A DNA stretch of 64,000 nt from Ancylobacter oerskovii (lineage in GTDB: Bacteria > Pseudomonadota > Alphaproteobacteria > Rhizobiales > Xanthobacteraceae), in assembly GCF_018390555.1 (NCBI RefSeq), contig NZ_JAHBGB010000006.1, positions 372,001 to 436,000 of the forward strand, given 5' to 3'. The notes beneath the pieces were generated by a model. That model made no database searches. It was not told the DNA's origin and saw only the letters and a program-made list of their open reading frames with translations. This document shows, piece by piece, positions 24,979-33,832 of the stretch. The number at the start of each line of letters is the position of its first letter. Within the stretch, counting starts at the first letter, position 1. A program made the translations under genes and the position numbers.

Positions 24979-25902
24979 TCAGCGGTCGGGCACGAAGGGC
25001 ACGCCGAGCGAGGCCGGGGCGCCCTGCCCGCGCTTCAGCGCCGAGATCAGCACCAGCGCCACCACCGTCGCCAGATAGGGCAAGGCGGAAAGCAGCTGCG
25101 GGGGAATGCCGAAGCCGAAGCCCTGCACATGCAGCTGCAGGATCGAGACCGCGCCGAACAGATAGGCCCCGGCCAGCAGCCACAGCGGCTTCCAGGCGGA
25201 GAATACCACCAGCGCCAGGGCGATCCAGCCGCGCCCGGACGTCATGTCGCTGGCCCAGAACGGCGTGTAGGCGAGCGACAGATGCGCTCCCGCCAGCCCG
25301 GCGCAGGCGCCGCCGAACATCACCGCCAGCGTGCGGATCCGGCGCACCGGGTGGCCGAGGGCGTGGGCGGCGGCATGGCTCTCGCCCACCGCGCGGATGA
25401 CGAGGCCGGCCCGGGTGCGGGCCAGCCCCCAGCTCACCAGCGCCAGCAGCGCCAGCGAGGCGTAGACGAAGGCGTTCTGCCCGAACAGCGCCTCGCCCAG
25501 CAGGGGCAGGTCGGTCAGGCCCGGCACCTGGAGCTCCGGCGCCGCGTCGAGCCGGGTGCCGACGAAGGGAGCGCCGATCAGCCCGGCCAGCCCGAGGCCG
25601 AGAATGGTGGTGGCGAGGCCGGAGGCCACCTGGTTCGCCGCCAGCCAGATCGCCAGCGTGGCGAACACCAGCGACAGCGCCGTGCCGGCCAGCACCGCCG
25701 CCAGCGTGCCGAGAAGGAGGCTGCCCGAGGAATAGCCGGTGGCGTAGCCGACCGCCGCGCCGACGATCATCATGCCCTCGACGCCGAGATTGAGCGTGCC
25801 CGCCCGCTCGGCCACCAGTTCGCCGAGCGAGGCGATGAGCAGCGTGGACGCCGCCGCCACCACGCTCGCCAGCACCGCGCCGACCATCGCCGCATCAAGC
25901 AT
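24979..25902 (-). CDS. BMP-type ABC transporter permease 2
   Basis: 307 residues from ATG 25902, overlapping the first permease by eight bases. Eight to nine hydrophobic segments; AERAGTLNLGVEGMMIVGA near the N-terminus and the ESHAAAHALGHPVRRIRTLAVMFGGACAGLAGA loop match the BPD_transp_2 family (YufQ/RbsC-like). The frame continuing upstream past 25902 overlaps permease 1 and is not used. Second inner-membrane subunit of the putative nucleoside importer. Confidence 0.92.
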   Translation of the reverse strand: MLDAAMVGAVLASVVAAASTLLIASLGELVAERAGTLNLGVEGMMIVGAAVGYATGYSSGSLLLGTLAAVLAGTALSLVFATLAIWLAANQVASGLATTILGLGLAGLIGAPFVGTRLDAAPELQVPGLTDLPLLGEALFGQNAFVYASLALLALVSWGLARTRAGLVIRAVGESHAAAHALGHPVRRIRTLAVMFGGACAGLAGAHLSLAYTPFWASDMTSGRGWIALALVVFSAWKPLWLLAGAYLFGAVSILQLHVQGFGFGIPPQLLSALPYLATVVALVLISALKRGQGAPASLGVPFVPDR

Positions 25903-26977
25903 GGCGCGTGCCCTCCACCCGGCGGATGCGGTAGCGCACCAGCACGTCCGCCGCCAATATGGCGAAGAGCAGCGTGCCCTGGAACACGCGGGTGACGTCG
26001 AAGGGCATGCGCAGCGAGATCTGCGCCGCCTCGCCGCCGATATAGGTGAGCGCCAGCACCAGGCTGGCGACGAGGATGCCCACCGGGTGCAGCCGCCCCA
26101 GCATGGCGGCGATGATGGCGGTGAAGCCGTAGCCCGGCGAGATGGAAGGCTGGAGATTGCCGATCGGCCCCGCCACCTCGATGATGCCGGCAAGCCCCGC
26201 CAGCGCCCCGGAAACGGCGAAGACGCCATAGGTGACGCGCTTCTCGTGGAAGCCGGCGAAGGCCGCCGCGCGCGGCGCCGAGCCGCCGAGCTCGATGGAG
26301 AAGCCCACCAGCGTGCGCCCCAGCACGAAGGTCGCGGCGGCCACGGCGATCAGGCCGATGACGATGCCGGCATGCAGGCGCCCCTCGCCCAGCAGCAGCG
26401 GCATGGTCGCCACCGCATCGAAGGACACGCTCTGCGGGAAGTTGAAGCCGGCCGGGTCGCGCCACGGGCCGCGCACCAGATAGTCGAGGCCGAGCTGGGC
26501 GACATAGACCAGCATCAGCGAGGTGAGGATCTCGCTGGCGCCGAAGCGCACCCGCAGCAGCGCGGGAATCAGCCCGTAGGCGGCGCCGCCCAGCGCGCCC
26601 AGCACCAGCATCGCCGGCAGCACCCACGGCCCGGCCTCGGTGCCGTGCGTCGCCAGCGCCAGCCAGGAACCGGCCAGCGCCCCGGCGACATATTGGCCTT
26701 CGGCGCCGATGTTCCAGCGGTTGGCGCGGTAGCAGAAGGCGAGGCCGATGCCGATCAGCAGCAGCGGGCCGGCCTTCACCACCAGCTCCTGCAGCGTGTA
26801 GGCATCGCTCAGCGGATCGACGAAATAGATGCGGAACGCCTCGACCGGGTCGCGGCCCATGACGGCGAACATCACCGTACCGACGACGAGCGTCACCGCC
26901 AGCGCCACGAAGGGCGCCGCCACCAGCCCGGCGAGCGGGACGTTCTCCTGCCGTTCGAGCTTAAGCGGCATCGGCAT
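25895..26977 (-). CDS. BMP-type ABC transporter permease 1
   Basis: 360 residues from ATG 26977 (an ATG two codons later also fits). Multi-span BPD_transp_2 permease with FRIYFVDPLSDAYTLQELVVKAGPLLLIGIGLAFCYRANRWNIGAEGQ, a signature of the YufP-type subunit. The start overlaps the end of the ATPase gene, and the end overlaps permease 2, so all three are translationally coupled. Confidence 0.92.
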   Translation of the reverse strand: MPMPLKLERQENVPLAGLVAAPFVALAVTLVVGTVMFAVMGRDPVEAFRIYFVDPLSDAYTLQELVVKAGPLLLIGIGLAFCYRANRWNIGAEGQYVAGALAGSWLALATHGTEAGPWVLPAMLVLGALGGAAYGLIPALLRVRFGASEILTSLMLVYVAQLGLDYLVRGPWRDPAGFNFPQSVSFDAVATMPLLLGEGRLHAGIVIGLIAVAAATFVLGRTLVGFSIELGGSAPRAAAFAGFHEKRVTYGVFAVSGALAGLAGIIEVAGPIGNLQPSISPGYGFTAIIAAMLGRLHPVGILVASLVLALTYIGGEAAQISLRMPFDVTRVFQGTLLFAILAADVLVRYRIRRVEGTRHA

Positions 26978-28538
26978 CCTCCGGGGCGGGCGCAAGCGCC
27001 CCGCCCATGGCGAGGCCGATCGCCTCGCGCGAGGTCTCCTCCACCGGCACCGGCCGGGTGAGCCGACCTTCGCTCATCACCGCGATGCGGTCGGTGAATT
27101 CCAGCAATTCGTCGAGGTCCTGGCTGATCACCAGCACCGCGCAGCCCTCGGCCGCCCGGCTGCGCAGCGTGGTGCGGATGAAGGCCGCGGCCGCCGCGTC
27201 GACGCCCCAGGTCGGCTGGTCGACGACGAGCAGCACCGGCTCGCGCAGCACCTCGCGGCCGATGACGAATTTCTGCAGATTGCCGCCCGAGAGCCGCCGT
27301 GCCTTGGGGTCGCGGCCGCCGAAGCGCACGTCGAAGCGCTTCACGATCTCGGCGAAGCGCGCATGCAGCGCCGACTGGCTGACGATGCCGTGGCGGACGA
27401 TCCTGCCGTCGCCATGGGTGGTCAGCAGCACATTGTCGGAGAGCCGCATGTCCGGCGCCGCGGCGTGGCCGAGCCGCTCCTCCGGCACGAAGCCTGCCTT
27501 GAGCGCCCGGCGCTCGGTCGGCCCCAGCGCCCCGGCCGGCACGCGGTTGATGACGATCGCCTCCGGGTCGCCGCCGAGCCGCTCGCCGGACAGCGCCTCG
27601 AACAGCGCCGTCTGGCCGTTGCCGGCCACCCCGGCGATGCCGACGATCTCGCCGGCACGGATCTCGAGCTCGATGTCGTGAAGCGCCGAGCCGCGCGACC
27701 CGTCGCCCTTGAGGGTGAGGTTCCTCACCAGCAGCCGCGGCTCGCCGAGTTCGTGCGTCACCGTGCGGGGCGTGCGCGGCACCTCGGCGCCGACCATCAG
27801 CCGCGCGAGGCTCGCCGCGCTCTCCCGGCGCGGATCGACCTCGGCGATGAACTTGCCGCCGCGCAGCACGGTGGCGCGCTGGCACAGGCGGCGCACCTCG
27901 TCGAGCTTGTGCGAGATGAACAGCACCGCCCGCCCCTCGGCGGTGAGCAGATCCACCGTGCGGAACAGGTTCTCGGATTCATCGGGGGTGAGCACCGAGG
28001 TCGGCTCGTCGAGGATCAGCACCCGCGGGTCGCCGAGCAGGCAGCGGACGATCTCCACCCGCTGGCGCTCCCCCACCGACAGCTGGCCGACCCGCCGGTA
28101 CGGCTCGACCGCCAGCCCGTAACGATGCACGCAGGCCTCGATGCGCGCCGCCAGCGCCGGCAGGCTCTCATGCGCGGGAAGCCCCAGCGCGACGTTCTCT
28201 ACCACCGTCAGCGCATCGAACAGCGCGAAATGCTGGAACACCACGCCGACGCCCCGGGCGCGGGAGGCGGCGGGATCGGGGAAGGTGACGGGAGTGCCGT
28301 CGAAGCGCAGTTCGCCCGAATCGGCCTGGATGAGGCCGCACATCATCTTCACCAGCGTCGACTTGCCGGCGCCGTTCTCGCCGAGCAGCGCATGTGTCTC
28401 GCCGGCACGGATGGCGAGGCTGACGTGATCGTTCGCCAGCAGGGCGCCGAAGCGCTTGGTCAGCCCGATCGCCTCCAGCACGGCCGGCGGCGAATCCCCC
28501 GGGGACGATGAGGCAGCGGGCGCGGAGACGTCAGTCAT
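26961..28538 (-). CDS. BMP-type ABC transporter ATPase with two nucleotide-binding domains
   Basis: 525 residues from ATG 28538 (MTDVSAPAASS). The first ABC domain has Walker A GENGAGKST, signature LSVGERQRVEIVRCL and LILDEPTSVLTPDE. The second has a degenerate Walker A (GVAGNGQTALF) and LSGGNLQKFVIGREV, the normal asymmetry of YufO/RbsA-like ATPases. It is the first gene of the importer operon; the promoter should lie in 28539-28805, where no other gene is seen. Confidence 0.93.
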   Translation of the reverse strand: MTDVSAPAASSSPGDSPPAVLEAIGLTKRFGALLANDHVSLAIRAGETHALLGENGAGKSTLVKMMCGLIQADSGELRFDGTPVTFPDPAASRARGVGVVFQHFALFDALTVVENVALGLPAHESLPALAARIEACVHRYGLAVEPYRRVGQLSVGERQRVEIVRCLLGDPRVLILDEPTSVLTPDESENLFRTVDLLTAEGRAVLFISHKLDEVRRLCQRATVLRGGKFIAEVDPRRESAASLARLMVGAEVPRTPRTVTHELGEPRLLVRNLTLKGDGSRGSALHDIELEIRAGEIVGIAGVAGNGQTALFEALSGERLGGDPEAIVINRVPAGALGPTERRALKAGFVPEERLGHAAAPDMRLSDNVLLTTHGDGRIVRHGIVSQSALHARFAEIVKRFDVRFGGRDPKARRLSGGNLQKFVIGREVLREPVLLVVDQPTWGVDAAAAAFIRTTLRSRAAEGCAVLVISQDLDELLEFTDRIAVMSEGRLTRPVPVEETSREAIGLAMGGALAPAPEDADAA

Positions 28539-28805
28539 GGCGAGCCCCGATGCGGCTGTCATGGCTTGCCGAGGCGGCCGCGGAAAGCTCCTGCGGAACC
28601 GGTCGGAACGGGCAGCGATGTCTCATCCGGTTTCCACGCCGATGCACTTTTAACAAGCATCGCATGCCGGTTAAGCAGAGCAAGCCCAAAGTCTGGCCGG
28701 CCGGTCCGGGATCCTGCCGTAATTCACGGCATTTTCGTATTTTCCGGCCTTCTCGCCGGCCACGCGCCGCCGCGGCCTTCCCCGGCTGCTGCGGCGCCCC
28801 TTATC

Positions 28806-29783
28806 CTAGGGAATCAGCACGCTCGAGCCGGTGGTCTTGCGGCCCTCCAACTCGCGATGCGCCTCGGCGACATCGGCGAGCTTGTAGCGCTGGTTCACCG
28901 GGATCTTCACCACGCCCTTCTGCACGACGTCGAAAAGGTCGGCGGCGTTCGCCTCCAGCGCCTCGCGGGTCGAGACATGGGTGAACAGCGTCGGGCGCGT
29001 CGCATAGAGCGAGCCCTTCTGCGAGAGCAGCAGCAGCGAGAAATTCTGGATGGCGCCGGAGGCGTTGCCGAAGCTCACCCACATGCCGCGCGGGCGCAGG
29101 CAGTCCAGCGAGGCGGGATAGGTCGCCTGGCCGACGCCGTCATAGACCACGTCGCACAGCGCGCCTTCGGTGATCTCCTTCACCCGCGCCGCGAAGTCCT
29201 CCTTCGAGTAGTCGATGGTGTAGGCGGCACCGGCTTCCCTGGCGATGGCGCATTTCTCCGGCGAACCGGCGGTGCCGATCACCGTGGCGCCGAGATGGTT
29301 CGCCCATTGGCAGAGGATCTGCCCGACGCCGCCCGCCGCTGCCTGCACCAGCACCACGTCGCCGGCCTTCACCGGGTAGGTCTGACGCAGCAGGTAGCGC
29401 GCGGTCATGCCCTTCAGCATCATCGCGGCGGCGACCTCGTCCTCCACGCCGTCGGGGATCTTCACCAGCGTCGCGGTCGGCATGATCCGCTCGGCGCAAT
29501 AGGCGCCGAAGGCGGTGCCATAGGCCACCCGGTCGCCGCGCTTGAAGCCGGTCACGCCCTCGCCCACCGCCTCGATCACCCCTGCCGCCTCGTTGCCGGG
29601 GGTGAAGGGCGTGCCGCCCACCGCGGGATAGAGGCCGGAACGGAAATAGGTGTCGATGAAGTTCAGCCCGATGGCGGTATGGCGCAGCCGCACCTGGCCC
29701 GGCCCCGGCGCGCCGAGCTCGATCTCCTCCAGCTTCAGCACCTCGGGTCCGCCGACCTCGTGCACCCGCACCGCCAACACCAT
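28806..29783 (-). CDS. NADPH:quinone oxidoreductase (zeta-crystallin family)
   Basis: 325 residues from ATG 29783. Medium-chain reductase without zinc-ligand cysteines: N-terminal MVLAVRVHEVGGPEVLKLEE, IGLNFIDTYFRSGLYP substrate region, nucleotide-binding AAAGGVGQILCQWANHLGATVIG and VYDGVGQATYPASLDCLRPRG, typical of QOR (E. coli QorA). It reduces quinones, or enone-type electrophiles, with NADPH in the cytoplasm. It lies 37 bases downstream of pcs on the same strand. Confidence 0.9.
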   Translation of the reverse strand: MVLAVRVHEVGGPEVLKLEEIELGAPGPGQVRLRHTAIGLNFIDTYFRSGLYPAVGGTPFTPGNEAAGVIEAVGEGVTGFKRGDRVAYGTAFGAYCAERIMPTATLVKIPDGVEDEVAAAMMLKGMTARYLLRQTYPVKAGDVVLVQAAAGGVGQILCQWANHLGATVIGTAGSPEKCAIAREAGAAYTIDYSKEDFAARVKEITEGALCDVVYDGVGQATYPASLDCLRPRGMWVSFGNASGAIQNFSLLLLSQKGSLYATRPTLFTHVSTREALEANAADLFDVVQKGVVKIPVNQRYKLADVAEAHRELEGRKTTGSSVLIP

Positions 29784-29820
29784 GGGTCTCACTCCGGCAA
29801 AAGGATCTGGAAGGATGGGA

Positions 29821-30561
29821 TCAGGCGGCCCGGCGCCGCGACGGCACCAGCCCGAACAGCAGGAAATAGAGGCCGACGAGGCACAGGCCGACATCCACCC
29901 ACACCGGGGGCGCCAGCTTTTCCACCACCGCCGTCACCGCCAGCAACGCCCACAGCGTCATCAGCGCGATGGTCAGGATCCGCCCGCGCACCACCCGGAA
30001 CGGATGCACGAACTTGATCGGCAGGAAGGTGGCGGCCGAGAGGAAGGCGATGATCGCCGCCACCACATAGCCGTTCATCGGCAGCAGGAAGAAGTAGAAC
30101 ACCACCAGGTTCCACACCGCCGGGAAGCCCTGGAAATACTTGTCCTCGGTCTTCATGTTGGTGTCGGCGAAATACAGCGCGCTGGTGAGCAGGATCGCCG
30201 CGCTGGCGGGCACGGCGAGCCAAGTCGGCATCAACCCGCCGGTCGCCACCGCGAAGGCCGGCACCAGCACATAGGTGAGGTAGTCGACCACGAGGTCGAG
30301 CGTCTCGCCGGACCAGCGCGGCAGCACCTCCACCACGCGCACCTTGCGGGCGATCGAACCGTCGATGCCGTCGACGAACAGGGCGGCGCCCAGCCAGGCG
30401 AACATCAGCGCCCAGTTGCCCTCGACGGCGGCGATCAGCGCCAGCAGGCCGAGCACGGCGCCGGTGGCGGTGAAGATATGGACGGCGAAGGCCAGCGTCT
30501 GCTGGCGCGTCGGCCTTTCGGCAAAAGGTTTAGCGGACACCGCCACTGGTGGTTCTCCCAT
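29821..30561 (-). CDS. pcs: Phosphatidylcholine synthase
   Basis: 246 residues from ATG 30561. About seven hydrophobic spans and a CDP-alcohol phosphotransferase motif, DGIDGSIARK followed by G and two aspartates (SGETLDLVVDYLTYVLVPAF). The KTEDKYFQGFPAVWN segment is characteristic of Pcs. It condenses choline with CDP-diacylglycerol to phosphatidylcholine in the inner membrane, a pathway common in plant- and animal-associated alphaproteobacteria. It is transcribed divergently from the UbiH-like gene. Confidence 0.92.
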   Translation of the reverse strand: MGEPPVAVSAKPFAERPTRQQTLAFAVHIFTATGAVLGLLALIAAVEGNWALMFAWLGAALFVDGIDGSIARKVRVVEVLPRWSGETLDLVVDYLTYVLVPAFAVATGGLMPTWLAVPASAAILLTSALYFADTNMKTEDKYFQGFPAVWNLVVFYFFLLPMNGYVVAAIIAFLSAATFLPIKFVHPFRVVRGRILTIALMTLWALLAVTAVVEKLAPPVWVDVGLCLVGLYFLLFGLVPSRRRAA

Positions 30562-30713
30562 GGCCGCGACGCGGGGCCGGCCGGCATGTTCTTCATCGAC
30601 GTCGCGCATATATCACGCCTGGAGCAATCCGCATGGACAGACCGCGTTGCCCTCGCTTATCCCACACTCCTGCCCGGCCTTGTAGCCCCGCACAACATTC
30701 ATGGAGGCCCCAG

Positions 30714-31988
30714 ATGGAGCCGCGACCGGCCGCCGCGCCGCAAAACCCAACGCCGAAGCCGTCCGAAGGTTCGCCGGTGGCCGTGGTCGGCGCCGGTGCC
30801 GCGGGCCTGATCGCCGCCCTCGCTCTGGCCGCGGAGGGGCTCGACGTCGCGCTGGTCGGCCCGCCGCGCGGCCGCGATGCCCGCACCACCGCGCTGATGG
30901 ACGGCTCGGTACGCGCCCTCGATGCGCTCGGCGCCTGGGCCCGCCTGAACGGCCGGGTGTCGCCGCTGCGGGTGATGCGCCTCGTCGACGACACCGGCCG
31001 GCTGTGGCGCGCGCCGGAGGTGAGCTTCGCGGCGGCCGATCTCGGCCTGCCCGGCTTCGCCTGGAATGTCGAGAACGAGACGCTGCTGCAGGCGCTGGAG
31101 CAGGCCGTCGCCGCCGAACCGCGAATCACCCGCCATACGGCCAGCGTCACCGCGGTGTCGGATGGCCCGGAGGCCGCGACGCTCGTACTCGACGACGGCA
31201 CCCGCCTCACCGCCGCGCTGGTGGCCGCCGCCGACGGGCGGCAATCGCCCTGCCGGGCCGCCGCCGGCATCGGCCTGCGTTCGCACGACTACCCGCAGGT
31301 GGCGATCACCGCCACGCTGTCGGCCGAGCGCCCGCATCGCGACATCTCCACCGAATTCCACACCCCGACCGGCCCGTTCACGGTGGTGCCGCTGCCGGGC
31401 GGGCGGGTCAGCCTCGTCTGCGTGGTGGCCCCGAAGGACGCCGAGGCGCTGATGGCGCTGGACGAGGCCGCCTTCTCCCGCGAGATGGAGCGCCGTGCCC
31501 ACTCGCTGCTCGGCAAGATGCGGCTCGACGGCCCGCGCGGCGCCTTCCCGCTCGCCGCCCGCACCGCCGAGCGCTTCGCGAGCGGCCGCATCTTCCTGCT
31601 CGGAGAGGCCGCGCACATCATCCCGCCCATCGGCGCGCAGGGGCTCAATCTCGGCATACGCGACGCCGCCACCCTCGCCGAGCTCGCCGGCACAGCCCGC
31701 CGCACCGGGCAGGACATCGCCGGCGCCGAGGTCGCCGCCGCCTATGAACGCCGCCGCCGGGCGGATGTCGGCAGCCGCAGCCTGGCGGTGGACCTGTTCA
31801 ACCGCTCGCTGCTCACCGATTTCCTGCCGGTACAGGGCGTACGCGGCCTCGGCCTCTGGGCGCTCGGGCGCTCGGCCACGCTGCGCCGCCTCGTCATGCG
31901 CGAGGGCGTCGGCCCGACCCGCGACGTGCCACCGCTGATGCGCACGCGGGGAGACGAGCTCGCGCACGACACGAAGAACGCCTCATAA
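30714..31988 (+). CDS. UbiH/UbiF-type FAD monooxygenase
   Basis: 424 residues from ATG 30714. Rossmann motif VAVVGAGAAGLIAALALAAEGLDVALVG, NADPH/FAD-linking DGRQSPCR, and the FAD ribityl-binding segment LLGEAAHIIPPIGAQGLNLGIRDA, in which the usual GD is GE, as in several alphaproteobacterial homologues. Members hydroxylate the ubiquinone ring precursor. Which position it acts on cannot be told from this alone. Confidence 0.85.
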   Translation: MEPRPAAAPQNPTPKPSEGSPVAVVGAGAAGLIAALALAAEGLDVALVGPPRGRDARTTALMDGSVRALDALGAWARLNGRVSPLRVMRLVDDTGRLWRAPEVSFAAADLGLPGFAWNVENETLLQALEQAVAAEPRITRHTASVTAVSDGPEAATLVLDDGTRLTAALVAAADGRQSPCRAAAGIGLRSHDYPQVAITATLSAERPHRDISTEFHTPTGPFTVVPLPGGRVSLVCVVAPKDAEALMALDEAAFSREMERRAHSLLGKMRLDGPRGAFPLAARTAERFASGRIFLLGEAAHIIPPIGAQGLNLGIRDAATLAELAGTARRTGQDIAGAEVAAAYERRRRADVGSRSLAVDLFNRSLLTDFLPVQGVRGLGLWALGRSATLRRLVMREGVGPTRDVPPLMRTRGDELAHDTKNAS

Positions 31989-32020
31989 CCATTTATAGAA
32001 GCACAAATAAACCACCCCGA

Positions 32021-32060
32021 CCCTGAGGTGCCTGGCCGCAGGCTTGGCCTCGAAGGATGC
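32021..32060 (+). repeat. Dispersed palindromic repeat, copy D (diverged)
   Basis: CCCTGAGGTGCC then a diverged centre and CCTCGAAGGATGC. Forms a head-to-head pair with copy E within the 249-bp gap after the UbiH-like gene. Confidence 0.75.
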
Positions 32061-32088
32061 TCATCCGGGTGCGGGTGCGCTCGAGGGT

Positions 32089-32128
32089 CCTCCTTCGAGG
32101 CTCGCTGCGCTCACCTCTCGGGATGAGG
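32089..32128 (-). repeat. Dispersed palindromic repeat, copy E (inverted)
   Basis: TCCTTCGAGGCTCGCTGCGC followed by TCACCTCTCGGGATGAGG, the reverse complement of the repeat consensus with few changes. Confidence 0.82.
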
Positions 32129-32237
32129 TCGCTCTGGGGCGGGAACCAAGGCAAGCCCACACCGGCCTGCCCTTCCTTGTTCCCTGTCGCTCGACCTGTG
32201 GCCCGCCCGTTCCGGGCTGGAGGCGGCTTCCTGCCCA

Positions 32238-33194
32238 TCAAAATCCGTGCGGCAGCATGTCGTGCTGCACCGCATAGAGCAGCGCGGTGACGGTGGCCAC
32301 CGACACCACGGTGCCGATCAGCACGCCGCCGGAGGCGCCCTCGACATAGGTCTCGTACTGCTTGGCCATGATGAAGGCGTTGAGCGCCGGCGGCAGGCCG
32401 GCCATCAGCACCGCGGTCGCCACCCACACCGGCGCGAAGCCGCCGACCAGCATCAGCACCGTGAACACCAGCAGCGGATGGACGAGCAGCTTGATGGCGA
32501 TGAGGAACGGCACCTCGCCCTGCACCTTGCCCATCGGCCGCAGCGCCACCGAAACGCCGAGGGTGAACAGCGCGCAGGGCGCCGCGGCGTTCTTCAGGAA
32601 CTCCAGCATCCGGTCGATCGCCGCCGGCGGATGGAACTCGACGGCGGCGGCGAGCACGCCGAGAAAGGTGGCGACGTTGAAGGGATGCGTCACCACCCGC
32701 CGCACCACATACCAGAGCGTGGCGCCGATGGAGCGCTTCTCCCGCCCGCCCAGCGCCATCAGCAGCGGCACGACGGTGAAGAAGAACAGGCTGTCGAACA
32801 CGAAGATCAGCGCGGTCGGCACCGAGGCGGCCGCCCCCAGGGCGCCCAGCGTCAGGCCCGGGCCCATATAGCCGACATTGGAATAGGAGCCGACCACCGC
32901 CGAGATCGTCGCCTCCGGCAGGTTGCCGCGCCGCAGCCACAGCCCGATGGCCAGCGACAGCGCGAAGCAGGTCGCCGAGGACAGCGTGGTCACCAGGATG
33001 AAGCGGCCATTGGCCAGTTCGTGGAACGGCGTGCGCGCCACCAGCGAGAAGAACAGCGCCGGCAGCGCCACATAGATGATGAAGAAGCTGAGCCAGGCGA
33101 GGCCGCTTTCGGGAATGCGCGCGATCTTGCCGCAGCCGAGGCCGAGGAAGATCACGCCGAAGAAGGGAAGCGCAAGCGCGAGGACGTCGGCCAT
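32238..33194 (-). CDS. AEC family transporter
   Basis: 318 residues with about ten hydrophobic spans in two five-helix halves. VGSYSNVGYMGPGLTLGALG in the first half and TAVLMAGLPPALNAFIMAKQYE in the second are the crossover-helix motifs of the auxin-efflux-carrier (AEC, MdcF-like) family. It probably exports or imports a small organic acid across the inner membrane; the substrate is unknown. Confidence 0.88.
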   Translation of the reverse strand: MADVLALALPFFGVIFLGLGCGKIARIPESGLAWLSFFIIYVALPALFFSLVARTPFHELANGRFILVTTLSSATCFALSLAIGLWLRRGNLPEATISAVVGSYSNVGYMGPGLTLGALGAAASVPTALIFVFDSLFFFTVVPLLMALGGREKRSIGATLWYVVRRVVTHPFNVATFLGVLAAAVEFHPPAAIDRMLEFLKNAAAPCALFTLGVSVALRPMGKVQGEVPFLIAIKLLVHPLLVFTVLMLVGGFAPVWVATAVLMAGLPPALNAFIMAKQYETYVEGASGGVLIGTVVSVATVTALLYAVQHDMLPHGF

Positions 33195-33378
33195 GCCCGT
33201 TGGCTATCGGCTTGCGGCAGGCCGGTCAATCGCGCCGCCGGGGCGGCACGCCGGTTGCTTCCTGATCTGCGGCGGAACTTCTACCAAGGTAGCATCCTGC
33301 TCCCGAACCCGCCTACGGCTAAAGTTGACATCATCGCACCCGGCGCTTAGGGCTCACCGGCGCGGAAAGGCGAACGAC

Positions 33379-33714
33379 ATGGATATGAAGGAACGCATCG
33401 CCAAATACCGCATCGGCCAGGTGGTGCGCCACCGCCACTTCCCGTTTCGCGGCGTGGTGTTCGATGTGGACCCGGAGTTCGCCAACACCGACGAGTGGTG
33501 GGAATCCATTCCCGAGCATATGCGGCCGTCCAAGGACCAGCCCTTCTACCACCTGCTGGCCGAGAACGCCGACACCGAATATGTCGCCTATGTCTCCGAG
33601 CAGAACCTCGAGCCGGACACGTCCGGCGAGCCGGTGCGCCATCCCCAGGTCGAGGAGATGCTCGCGGCCGACGGCGACGGCGGCTGGCGGGTGAAGAGCG
33701 ACCGGCTGCAATAG
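33379..33714 (+). CDS. hspQ: Heat shock protein HspQ
   Basis: 111 residues. YRIGQVVRHRHFPFRGVVFDVDPEF at the N-terminus, followed by DEWWESIPEHMRPSKDQPFYHLLAENADTEYVAYVSEQNL, is the YccV/HspQ (hemimethylated-DNA-binding) domain. E. coli HspQ is a heat-induced Lon specificity factor. A TTGACA box at 33325 could be a -35 element, but the matching -10 is weak. Confidence 0.93.
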   Translation: MDMKERIAKYRIGQVVRHRHFPFRGVVFDVDPEFANTDEWWESIPEHMRPSKDQPFYHLLAENADTEYVAYVSEQNLEPDTSGEPVRHPQVEEMLAADGDGGWRVKSDRLQ

Positions 33715-33761
33715 CGACCCGGGGCGCCGCGACGGAGCCGCCAAGACCGTCACCGATCATG

Positions 33762-33796
33762 AAAAAGCCCGGCGCTCGCGAGAGGCCGGGCTTTTC
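33762..33796. terminator. Bidirectional intrinsic terminator
   Basis: AAAAAGCCCGG at 33762-33772 pairs with CCGGGCTTTT at 33786-33795, with A-run and T-run on either side, so it works for hspQ on the plus strand and for the IalB-like gene on the minus strand. Classic rho-independent structure. Confidence 0.9.
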
Positions 33797-33832
33797 GTTC
33801 GCATCGCGCTCCCGCGGGCGGGAGAGCCGGCC

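Noticed and set aside
33325-33353. Sigma-70 or heat-shock promoter upstream of hspQ
   Set aside because: TTGACA is good, but the sequence 17 bases on (TAGGGC) is a poor -10, so the site is mentioned only within the hspQ entry.
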